From: an uncultured Pirellula sp.
GTDB taxonomy: Bacteria; Planctomycetota; Planctomycetia; Pirellulales; Pirellulaceae
Length of the DNA stretch: 32,031 nt
Assembly (NCBI GenBank): GCA_903920425.1
Contig: CAIXME010000120.1
Span: 1 to 32,031 of the forward strand
Direction of reading: 5' to 3'
Part shown: positions 8,754 through 16,948 of the stretch, piece by piece
Layout: every line of letters starts with the position of its first letter
How positions within the stretch are numbered: position 1 is the first letter of the stretch
Made by a program: the position numbers and the translations under genes
Notes under the pieces: generated by a model
The model's input: only the letters and a program-made list of their open reading frames with translations
What the model was told of the DNA's origin: nothing
Databases searched by the model: none

Positions 8754-9493
8754 TGGTATCCCATCTCTCGCATCTTCGACTCTACCATCGCTAGTTCATC
8801 GATCGTGTTAATACTCAAGGACTCACACGATTTGAGAACCGGGCGAGCGTCCACTTTTTTACCGGTTGCCAAAAGTAGTTCCGGGCAGTCGGTCAAATAG
8901 TACTCAGCCTGGGAATTGTTGTTCCCAAGATTCTCAAGAGCCCACAATAGACTGGCCCGATCAAAAAGATAAGTGCTCATGTTCACTTCTTTTACCAGCA
9001 ACTCCTCAGCCGTCGCGTCCTTGTGCTCGACAATCCGAAGGAACTGATTTTGCGGGTCGCGCACAATACGCCCTAGCCCGTGCGGGTTGTCTTTGACGAG
9101 CGTTCCAAGCAAACAACTCCATGGAGCCTTTTCGAATTCGGTGATGAGTTCGACAACCGAACTCGATTGGATCATGGGCGAATCCCCTGCGACGACCAGG
9201 ACGGGGGAATTCCCCTCCAGCAGCAAAGGGCGGCACATTTGGACCGCGTGTCCAGTTCCCAATTGCTCGGTCTGGAATGCGAATTCCACCCCTCGCTCGG
9301 CTAGTTCTTGCTGTACTAGCTCGGCTCGATATCCAACCACAACAATTATTTTCTGGATTCCGGCCCGCTGGAGAGCATCGATAACCCAATGAATCATCGC
9401 TCGTCCAAGCACAGGAAACAGGACTTTCGGCAACTCGCTCTTCATGCGAGTCCCCTTGCCGGCCGCCAAAACAACGGCTGTGGTTTCAATCAT
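8741..9493 (-). CDS. Stand-alone NTP-transferase resembling the N-terminal uridyltransferase domain of GlmU
   Basis: Start MIETTAVVLAAGKGTRMKSELPKVLFPVLGRAMIHWVIDALQRAG at 9493; EFAFQTEQLGTGHAVQMCRPLL, VLVVAGDSPMI, KDNPHGLGRIVRD, VNMSTYLFDR, NSQAEYYLTDCPELL. Ends after about 250 aa with no left-handed beta-helix acetyltransferase domain; its 3' end overlaps prs by 13 bp. Confidence 0.93.
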   Translation of the reverse strand: MIETTAVVLAAGKGTRMKSELPKVLFPVLGRAMIHWVIDALQRAGIQKIIVVVGYRAELVQQELAERGVEFAFQTEQLGTGHAVQMCRPLLLEGNSPVLVVAGDSPMIQSSSVVELITEFEKAPWSCLLGTLVKDNPHGLGRIVRDPQNQFLRIVEHKDATAEELLVKEVNMSTYLFDRASLLWALENLGNNNSQAEYYLTDCPELLLATGKKVDARPVLKSCESLSINTIDELAMVESKMREMGYQCAN

Positions 9494-9792
9494 CAGTGAC
9501 TCCAAAATCGCGCGAATCTCAGGATTTCGTATAAATTGCCCACGGAAAGTGGCATTCGGATCCAGCCAAAACGAATTTGTAAACGCGATTCGTTGAGCTC
9601 CGCAATAGAGCAATCTCCAATTCGGTTCCGGCTAGGCGCACATCTTGCCAAAGTTCTTGCCACCTATCCAGGGGCACTCTCGTACGGAACCGCCAACATT
9701 GACGAATTTCCCTAATTTCGTTACTTTTCTTACTCGCTGAACAAGCGACCGCAAACCCGCAAACCTTCCACTTCTCGTATAGAAAGATTTTC

Positions 9793-9972
9793 ATGGCTGG
9801 AACCGAACGTCAACGCGAACTTCGTCGCCGTCGTCAACGCACTAAAAAGCTTGGATTGCTTCATAAGAAAAGCGAAAAGGCTTCCAAGGCAGAAAAGGCA
9901 ATCATTGCTAACAAACTTCGACGACTGACCCCAGGTGCAGACGTTTTGATTCAAGCTTGGAAATTGGCGTAA
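9793..9972 (+). CDS. Small basic protein (59 aa), possibly of the planctomycete DUF6800-type family
   Basis: Not in the ORF track. Direct translation from ATG 9793 to TAA 9970..9972: MAGTERQRELRRRRQRTKKLGLLHKKSEKASKAEKAIIANKLRRLTPGADVLIQAWKLA*. Highly basic, coding-like composition. The opposite-strand ORF 9730..10041 that covers it looks like a shadow. Family name is from memory and not searched. Confidence 0.75.
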   Translation: MAGTERQRELRRRRQRTKKLGLLHKKSEKASKAEKAIIANKLRRLTPGADVLIQAWKLA

Positions 9973-9992
9973 CTCGCCTTTTGAAATGATCT

Positions 9993-10033
9993 GCAAAGCA
10001 ACTATGCGAATCTGATGCGCATGCTTGCTTTGC
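9993..10033. terminator. Extended hairpin between convergent genes; candidate bidirectional terminator
   Basis: GCAAAGCAA-ct-ATGCG-aatctgatg-CGCAT-gc-TTGCTTTGC: 9 bp outer and 5 bp inner stems separated by a symmetric 2x2 internal loop. Lies between the small basic protein (ends 9972) and uppS (stop at 10059, minus). No strong U-tract. Confidence 0.5.
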
Positions 10034-10058
10034 AAATTCACGATCCGCCGCCCCCGAT

Positions 10059-10817
10059 TCAGCTGGCATTCACTCCGCCAAATCTGCGGTCGCGTTTATT
10101 GAAATCTCGAATGGCCTGAACCAAGTCTGCTTTGTCGAATTCAGGCCACGCCTTTGTGGTGATCCAAATCTCGCTGTAGCTGATTTGCCATAGCAAGTAG
10201 TTGCTGATCCTCATCTCGCCGCTAGTCCGAATCAACAAATCGGGGTCCGGCATGTCGGCGGTGTAAAGAGACTTTTGAATTGTCTCTTCGTCAATCGACT
10301 CTGGACTTAGTGTCCCTTCTTGAACTTGACGTGCAATCAGCTTTGCCGCGTCGACGATCTCTTGCCTAGCTCCGTAATTGATCGCCAAACAAAGAGTCAA
10401 TCCATCGCAGTCCTTGCTGATCTCAATGGACTTGTCCATCTCAGCCTGAACGTCGGCAGAAATCCCTTCACGCCGGCCAATGATGGTCAATCGGATCCCG
10501 TTTTTTTGCAACGTCGGACGTTCCTGGATCAAGTAAGTCTTGAGCAAGCCCATCAAGAAATCCAACTCTTCTTTGGGACGCTTCCAATTCTCATTCGAGA
10601 AGCAATACAGAGTCAAATAGGAAACGCCAAGCTCTCGACATGCCTCCGATATTCTTCGAACCGAATTGGCTCCTCGCCGATGCCCTTCTATGCGTGGCAT
10701 GCCTTGCGATTGGGCCCAGCGTCCATTGCCGTCCATGATCACAGCAATATGCTTTGGGATTCGCAACTCGGGCTCGACGGCTATCGACTCTTTGGGTTTT
10801 CGTCTGAAGAACGACAT
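10059..10817 (-). CDS. uppS: Isoprenyl transferase / undecaprenyl diphosphate synthase
   Basis: ORF 10059..10907; likely start MSFFRRKPKESIAVEPELRIPKHIAVIMDGNGRWAQSQGMPRIEGHRRGANSVRRI; LTLYCFSNENWKRPKEELDFLMGLL; MPDPDLLIRTSGEMRISNYLLWQISYSEIWITTKAWPEF. Confidence 0.97.
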   Translation of the reverse strand: MSFFRRKPKESIAVEPELRIPKHIAVIMDGNGRWAQSQGMPRIEGHRRGANSVRRISEACRELGVSYLTLYCFSNENWKRPKEELDFLMGLLKTYLIQERPTLQKNGIRLTIIGRREGISADVQAEMDKSIEISKDCDGLTLCLAINYGARQEIVDAAKLIARQVQEGTLSPESIDEETIQKSLYTADMPDPDLLIRTSGEMRISNYLLWQISYSEIWITTKAWPEFDKADLVQAIRDFNKRDRRFGGVNAS

Positions 10818-10913
10818 GCGTTGGCTACCAAAAAGTCGAGTTGATTCCGTTTCGATGGCATCGGTGTGCCATGACTTCATTTTCTGAAATCCATCCAGCC
10901 AGATCAAGAAGAA

Positions 10914-12203
10914 CTAGATCAAAAAGATCGTCTGCTCTCGATCCGGTCCGACGGACAAGACGCCAACAGGAACCGAGATGAGCTCAGAAATCCTGTCGAT
11001 GTATTTCCGTGCATTCAAAGGAAAGTCTTCCAGTTTGCGAACGCCCGAAACGTCTTGATTCCAGCCTGGCAGCTTTTCGTAAACCGGCTTGCAATGCTTT
11101 AGGTCTTCTGCTCGGCAAGGGAATCGTGTGATTCGCTCACCATGCAACTCGTAAGCAACGCACACGTACAATTCGTCGAAATGGCTCAGAACATCCATCA
11201 TCATGAGGGACAGATAGTGAATACCGCTTAGCCGAGCTGTGTATCTCACAGCCACCGCATCAAACCAACCGCAACGGCGAGGCCGTCCTGTAGTGGTTCC
11301 GTATTCCCGTCCGATATCGCGAATCTTTTGCCCGGTCGCATCGTTGAGCTCCGTTGGAAATGGACCTCCGCCCACACGCGTCGAATAGGCCTTGGCTACA
11401 CCGATAACGTTATCAATCCATCGAGCCGGCACACCTGATCCGCCAGAGACGCCTACTCCCGAAGCATTGCTGCTCGTGACGAACGGAAAAGTTCCGTGGT
11501 CGATATCCAATAACGATCCTTGAGCACCTTCCATCAGCAATTTCTTGCCTGCATCGAGCTCATCGAGCAGGTAGTTGGTTGTGTCTGCTGCGAGCGATCC
11601 CAATGATTTCGACCAAGCGATGCACTGATCGTAGATTTTGTCCGCGTCGAGAGTCTCAAGCTCCGCTGGCTCGGCCAATGGCGAGAGCAGGATACGCTTG
11701 GCATCCACGATTTCCTTGATTTTTGTTCGGAGATCATCGCTATACAAATCGGTGATTCGAACGGCATGTGTTCGCCCCACTTTATCGCGATAGCAGGGGC
11801 CGATGCCGCGATTGGTTGTGCCGATACTCTCTCCGGCAATAACCGCACGGTTGGTAGCTCGGTCCTCAACAAAGTGCCAAGGCATGACAACGTGAGCCCG
11901 TTCGCTGATCATGAGATTCTTGCGTGGTTGGACACCTCGAGCTTCAAGTCCTTCTATTTCCTTGATCAGCATGTTCGGTTCAATCACCACACCCGGGGCG
12001 ATGACGTTCATGATGGAACTAGACAAGATCCCAGAGGGGATATGATGCAGCTTGTAGACTTCTTTACCGCTAACCACCGTATGGCCCGCGTTTGCACCAC
12101 CTTGATAGCGCACGACGATGTCATGCCGAGGTGCCAGCAAATCTACGAGTTTACCTTTGGCTTCGTCTCCCCACTGAAGTCCGATTACGCAAGTCGCTGC
12201 CAC
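10914..12203 (-). CDS. purA: Adenylosuccinate synthetase
   Basis: [44 protein letters not shown]...[26 protein letters not shown]...[29 protein letters not shown]...[19 protein letters not shown]. Probable GTG start at 12203; the track's start at 12323 appears to be an extension. Confidence 0.95.
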   Translation of the reverse strand: MAATCVIGLQWGDEAKGKLVDLLAPRHDIVVRYQGGANAGHTVVSGKEVYKLHHIPSGILSSSIMNVIAPGVVIEPNMLIKEIEGLEARGVQPRKNLMISERAHVVMPWHFVEDRATNRAVIAGESIGTTNRGIGPCYRDKVGRTHAVRITDLYSDDLRTKIKEIVDAKRILLSPLAEPAELETLDADKIYDQCIAWSKSLGSLAADTTNYLLDELDAGKKLLMEGAQGSLLDIDHGTFPFVTSSNASGVGVSGGSGVPARWIDNVIGVAKAYSTRVGGGPFPTELNDATGQKIRDIGREYGTTTGRPRRCGWFDAVAVRYTARLSGIHYLSLMMMDVLSHFDELYVCVAYELHGERITRFPCRAEDLKHCKPVYEKLPGWNQDVSGVRKLEDFPLNARKYIDRISELISVPVGVLSVGPDREQTIFLI

Positions 12204-12458
12204 AGAAATCTCTCTAAATCCATTAAGATCGGAATAGCGAACCACATTCGTGCAGTCCGCACCTACCCGAAAACGCAAAACCTTAGAGTCTAGAAGGGGA
12301 TCGCGTGTTTGGTCAAGGGTCACCGCGGTTTGCTATTTGGAGAACGCCTCGAATCATCCGATTCTGACCTGCCCGATCCCAATATTTGACGATGCCGACA
12401 AACTCACCGTGAATTTGGCTAAAATAGGTTCTCCCGCCTCATTTCCTCTCCTCTCTGG

Positions 12459-15400
12459 ATGAACGGTATGCATTCGAATTCCTTCGTTCCTTGGTGCCAT
12501 TTCCTCAACACACTCACAGCTCCCGTTGGATTGCGAACCCAGCACCCTATCTGCATCCCCCTGGGTTTCTTGATCGCCCTTTCGTGCAGTGCAAACTGGC
12601 TGGCTGGTCAGACGCTCCCCGAAGTCCCTGCAGGTGGTGCAATTTATGACACCCAAGCGATTACCTCACCGTTGACCGATCCATCCCAGGTGAGCTTGAA
12701 TTCAAAGCTCCCTCCTGGCTTCGTCATGCAAGTCGTTGCAAAAGAACCGGACGTCCAACAACCGATCGGGATGACGTGGGATACGCGAGGCAGACTTTGG
12801 GTAGCCGAAAACTACACCTACTCCGAGGTCAGCAAAGGTTTTGACACCAATCTGTCGGATCGCATCGTCATCCTCGAAGATACTGATGGGGACGGAACGC
12901 TGGACAAAAGAAAGGTGTTCTGGGACCAAGGCAAAAAACTAACCAGTATCGAGACAGGCGAAGACGGAGTGTGGGCGCTCGCTCCGCCCAACCTGCTTTT
13001 CATTCCTGACCAAAACCGTGACGATGTTCCTGATTCGGCACCAATCATTGTCTTGGATGGATTCGATCAAGGGATGAGGCATAACGTTGCCAACGGATTG
13101 CGATTCGGGCCAGATGGATGGCTCTATGGACGACACGGGATCCTCGGTGTATCCAACGTCGGATTGCACGAGCAGTTTTTGAAGAACAACAAACTGCCCC
13201 TGCAAGACTTGAACTTCGGTGCGCAACGCACTCGCACATTTGGCAAACAGGAACTTCGCGGAAACGCCCAGCGAACCCAAGTCCATTGTGGCATTTGGCG
13301 ATACAACACGCGGACTTTCGAATTCCAAGTGGTAACCCAGGGGACAACGAACCCGTGGGGTATGGATTGGGACGCGTATGGAAACCTTTTCTTTATCAAT
13401 ACCGTTATCGGCCACCTATGGCACGCCATCCCAAACAGCCATCTCCAACGCATGTACGGCGAAGACCTCGATCCATTCACCTATGAATTGCTGCCGCATA
13501 TTGCTGACCACGTGCATTGGGACGAAAAAGGAGAAAACTGGATGGCCACCCGAAAAGGTGCACCAAGCTCCGGCACAGACGCCGCCGGCGGCGGGCACGC
13601 TCATAGCGGGATGATGATCTATCAAGCAGACAACTGGCCAGAGGAGTACCGCAACCACCTTTACACGTTGAACTTCCATGGCCAACGCATCAACCGTGAC
13701 AAGTTAGTGCACCAGGGATCCGGTTACGTTGGTAAACACCAGGACGATATGGTTTTTTGGAAAGATCCCTGGTTTCGAGGAATCGAACTTTCCACTGGCC
13801 CTGATGGCAGTGTTTATGTTCTCGACTGGTCCGACCTAGGCGAATGCCACGAAGACGACGGAGTCCACCGGCACAGCGGACGGATCTACCGTATCGCCTA
13901 CGAACCATCATCGGTTGCGAAGAAATCCATCGCTGACCACAAAGCGTTCGACCTGGAAAAACTGAGCAAAAGCCAACTGCTCGCGTTGCTCAAACATCCA
14001 AACGCATGGCACGCCAGGTTCGCGCAAAGCATCTTAAGCCGTCCCAAATTCAGGTTGTCATCAGCCGAGGTGAATCAGCTGCGAGACGAGCTCTTTACAG
14101 CTTCGTTTCCAGGCGTCGCCTTGGATCCGCTCGTGGTGCGACTACGATCTTTGTGGGCATTGAACGCGACGGAAAACCTGGACTCGAAAACCCTCATTAA
14201 AGTGCTTCGCTCCAATCCTCCGGATGAAATGAGTGCTGCGGCAGTCCGTTTGATGGCGGATTACGGTCTGGAGAGAGACGACGCGGAGTGCAGCGAACTT
14301 CACGACGAACTTATGGATCTATTGGATCACAAACAGTTCTCAAACAAAAACAGCTTGTTGCGACTCTACGCTGCAGCTCTGCATCCCAAGCTCTCTATGG
14401 GTGGATGGAAACTCGCAACGGCGCTTGCCCAGTCCGAAGACCTGGCCAATGATCGCGATTTCCCATTGGTACTGTGGTACGGGATCAAAGATCAAGTGCA
14501 GGCGGATCCCGTTGGTGCGGCAAAGCTTTGCCTGCAGAGCAGGATTCCTAAACTAAGCGAATTCATTGTTCGGCGACTGGCATCGCTGCACTCCACGCAT
14601 CCCGAGGGGCTCGATGCCTTGGTCAATGATGTATCGATCGATGGAAAACCGGACCGTGTCTCCATGCTGATCGACGGCATGTGGCTCGGTTACTTGGGAA
14701 TGCGTACAGCAACGCCACCCAAAGGATGGGACGCGCTTTCCGTCAGAGTCGCAAAGGTTGCGGATCCGCAAGTCCAAGAACGATTCGTGCTCCTTCAATC
14801 CCTCTTTGGAAGCGGCATGTCAACCGACAAATTGCTTAGCCTTGCAATGAACGGAAACGCCCAGTCTGCCTCTCGCCGCGCCGCCATCGACGCGCTGGCT
14901 ACTGTCCCAACGGACGAAGTGCGATCCTCGCTCTGGCAATTGCTATCCGATCAGTATCTTGGCGGAGCCGCAGCGGTATCCATCGCCAAACAAGCGTCGC
15001 CGGAAGAAGCGAGAAGATTAGCAGCGGCGTACTCCAAGGTATGGCCTCCTGCGAAGAAGGGGATCTTGATTGGCTTGACAAGCAAAGCGGAGTGGATGCA
15101 TGTTTTGATCCAAGAACTGGAGAACAAAACGATTCCTATCCAAGACGTGGACGCCTCAACGTGGCAGCAGTTTCAGCTTGTCTCCGACTTTGAACTTCTC
15201 GAAAAAGCTCGCAAGTTAAACCCAAAGCAGTTTGGTCTCGCAGCGGACAAAGAGGAGCAAATCCAAAAACTGGACAACCTCATCACGGACCAGTCACTGG
15301 CCAACGCAGATGCAGGCCGAGGTCGCACCATCTGGAACAATGCATGCGGCACGTGCCACAAACTCTACGGCGAGGGGCAAGCAATCGGACCTGAATTAAC

Positions 15401-15722
15401 TGGCTCCCAACGCACCAATAAACGCTTCTGGCTCGAAAACATCCTTGCTCCTAGTTCGCAAGTTGCCCCCAACTCTCGCCTCGTCATGTTCCGTTTGATC
15501 GATGACACCATCGTCAACGGCGTCCCCGTTATCGAAAACAAAGAGACGGTAACGGTTCAAACCGCGAAGGAGAAAGTGGTGCTTTCGGTCTCAGATATCG
15601 AAGAACGGAAAACATCCAATTTGTCGCTGATGCCTGAAGGGCTTCTAGCGCCATTATCAGATCAGGACAAACTGGACCTGTTTCGATATCTGATGTCTTC
15701 CGAACAGGTCCCCGCAAAGTAG
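12459..15722 (+). CDS. PVC-type membrane-bound dehydrogenase-like protein: beta-propeller + HEAT-like region + C-terminal cytochrome c (CxxCH)
   Basis: 1087 aa. Signal-like N-terminus; propeller motifs PPGFVMQVVAKEPDVQQPIGMTWDTRGRLWVAENYTY, DTDGDGTLDKRKVF, VANGLRFGPDGWLYGRHG, STGPDGSVYVLDWSDLGECHEDDGVHRHSGRIYRI; C-terminal NADAGRGRTIWNNACGTCHKLYGEGQAIGPELTGSQRTNKRFWLENILAPS (heme-binding CxxCH). Confidence 0.93.
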   Translation: MNGMHSNSFVPWCHFLNTLTAPVGLRTQHPICIPLGFLIALSCSANWLAGQTLPEVPAGGAIYDTQAITSPLTDPSQVSLNSKLPPGFVMQVVAKEPDVQQPIGMTWDTRGRLWVAENYTYSEVSKGFDTNLSDRIVILEDTDGDGTLDKRKVFWDQGKKLTSIETGEDGVWALAPPNLLFIPDQNRDDVPDSAPIIVLDGFDQGMRHNVANGLRFGPDGWLYGRHGILGVSNVGLHEQFLKNNKLPLQDLNFGAQRTRTFGKQELRGNAQRTQVHCGIWRYNTRTFEFQVVTQGTTNPWGMDWDAYGNLFFINTVIGHLWHAIPNSHLQRMYGEDLDPFTYELLPHIADHVHWDEKGENWMATRKGAPSSGTDAAGGGHAHSGMMIYQADNWPEEYRNHLYTLNFHGQRINRDKLVHQGSGYVGKHQDDMVFWKDPWFRGIELSTGPDGSVYVLDWSDLGECHEDDGVHRHSGRIYRIAYEPSSVAKKSIADHKAFDLEKLSKSQLLALLKHPNAWHARFAQSILSRPKFRLSSAEVNQLRDELFTASFPGVALDPLVVRLRSLWALNATENLDSKTLIKVLRSNPPDEMSAAAVRLMADYGLERDDAECSELHDELMDLLDHKQFSNKNSLLRLYAAALHPKLSMGGWKLATALAQSEDLANDRDFPLVLWYGIKDQVQADPVGAAKLCLQSRIPKLSEFIVRRLASLHSTHPEGLDALVNDVSIDGKPDRVSMLIDGMWLGYLGMRTATPPKGWDALSVRVAKVADPQVQERFVLLQSLFGSGMSTDKLLSLAMNGNAQSASRRAAIDALATVPTDEVRSSLWQLLSDQYLGGAAAVSIAKQASPEEARRLAAAYSKVWPPAKKGILIGLTSKAEWMHVLIQELENKTIPIQDVDASTWQQFQLVSDFELLEKARKLNPKQFGLAADKEEQIQKLDNLITDQSLANADAGRGRTIWNNACGTCHKLYGEGQAIGPELTGSQRTNKRFWLENILAPSSQVAPNSRLVMFRLIDDTIVNGVPVIENKETVTVQTAKEKVVLSVSDIEERKTSNLSLMPEGLLAPLSDQDKLDLFRYLMSSEQVPAK

Positions 15723-15729
15723 CCATCGC

Positions 15730-15762
15730 GGGGCCAGTCCCTTCGGTGACTGCGCCCCCTTT
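15730..15762 (+). terminator. Probable intrinsic terminator after the PVC-type dehydrogenase gene
   Basis: GGGGC-CAGTC-ccttcggt-GACTG-c-GCCCC followed by cTTTg; 10 bp stem with a one-base bulge and a loop containing CTTCGG; starts 8 bp after the stop codon. Confidence 0.65.
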
Positions 15763-15808
15763 GTCACAGTGGATCCCAATGTAACCGTGGCAGCTCTAAC
15801 TGTTTCAA

Positions 15809-16447
15809 TCAGTTGGAAGAAGGGATTTTGAGAAAGTTAGCTAGAAGCTGCAGCCCATCCTTCTGACTCTTCTCCGGGTGAAACTGGGTTGCCAACGTAT
15901 TGCCTTTTCGGACCGCCGCACAAAAAGGACGACCGTAATCCGCGGTCAGCCAAATCACATCGTCATTGGCTGGCTGGACGTAATAGCTGTGCACGAAGTA
16001 AACATACGGATCTCCTTCGATACCCGACAACATCGAATCATCGCTGTACGTAGAAGCCACACGGTTCCAGCCCATATGAGGAATCTTGATGTGCTCGGTA
16101 ATCTGCGACTGATCAAAGCGAACCACTTTCCCGGGCAGGATTGATAGCCCCTCGTGCAATGCCCCTTCTTCGCTCGAGTCGAACAGCAATTGCATACCGA
16201 GGCAGATACCTAAGAAAGGTCGTTCTGCTTGGGCCCACGCGCGGAGGAACGGTACGAGGTCCCGGCGTTTCAACTCCGCCATCGCATCCCCAAATGCTCC
16301 GACGCCTGGCAAGATAAGGTGGGAAACATTTTGCAGCTCCGAAACATCGCTGCTGACGATCACACTGCCGCCGATCCGCTCAACCGCTTTCTGAACGCTG
16401 CGCAGGTTACCCATTTGGTAATCAACGATTCCGACACGAACTGCCAT
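15809..16447 (-). CDS. hisH: Imidazole glycerol phosphate synthase, glutamine amidotransferase subunit
   Basis: Start MAVRVGIVDYQMGNLRSVQKAVERIGGSVIVSSD at 16447; LILPGVGAFGDAMAEL; RPFLGICLGMQLLFDSSEEG (nucleophile Cys); YVYFVHSYYVQP; ATQFHPEKSQKDGLQLLANFL. Confidence 0.97.
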   Translation of the reverse strand: MAVRVGIVDYQMGNLRSVQKAVERIGGSVIVSSDVSELQNVSHLILPGVGAFGDAMAELKRRDLVPFLRAWAQAERPFLGICLGMQLLFDSSEEGALHEGLSILPGKVVRFDQSQITEHIKIPHMGWNRVASTYSDDSMLSGIEGDPYVYFVHSYYVQPANDDVIWLTADYGRPFCAAVRKGNTLATQFHPEKSQKDGLQLLANFLKIPSSN

Positions 16448-16948
16448 TTTGAGTATCTTTCCGATCCAGGTTTGTCGCGTTTTGAAATGATTTGTTGCAA
16501 TAAGGACAGTCGCAAACCATCCGCGGAGCACCAAACTATGTAAAAATTGCCAAAAGGATATTGGTTTTGAACAAAGTTTATCCGCGCCAACAAATCACAC
16601 ACCCCCGAAAATAAAAACCAAGTGACCAGGGAACCACGTAATCGCAGCTTTTTCCATTTTGTTGGAGTTCACCCGACCGATTTTGGAAAAAAAGTGGCCC
16701 AATAGTTGCGTACTGTGAACCAATGGTTGAAAAAAACCGTCGAATCACGGGGAGTGATTTGACCAAACGAGTCAAGTGTCGGTGCGATAGAACGGTTGTC
16801 AACGTGGCAGACCGCTCAGAACATGCCCGGCACAGGTCCTAATGGAGTTCAATGATTGAGCTCCGTACCCTATCGCCAGGTCGGATTTAGCGGTTGGGAG
16901 CCGCATGGATTGAACAAGTTCGACTCAGCAGCAGGGAGCTTTGAAACT

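Noticed and set aside
9730-10041. 103-aa minus-strand ORF over the small basic protein
   Set aside because: The opposite strand gives a compact, coding-like basic protein with a sensible start and stop; the minus-strand ORF lacks motifs and runs into the inter-gene hairpin.
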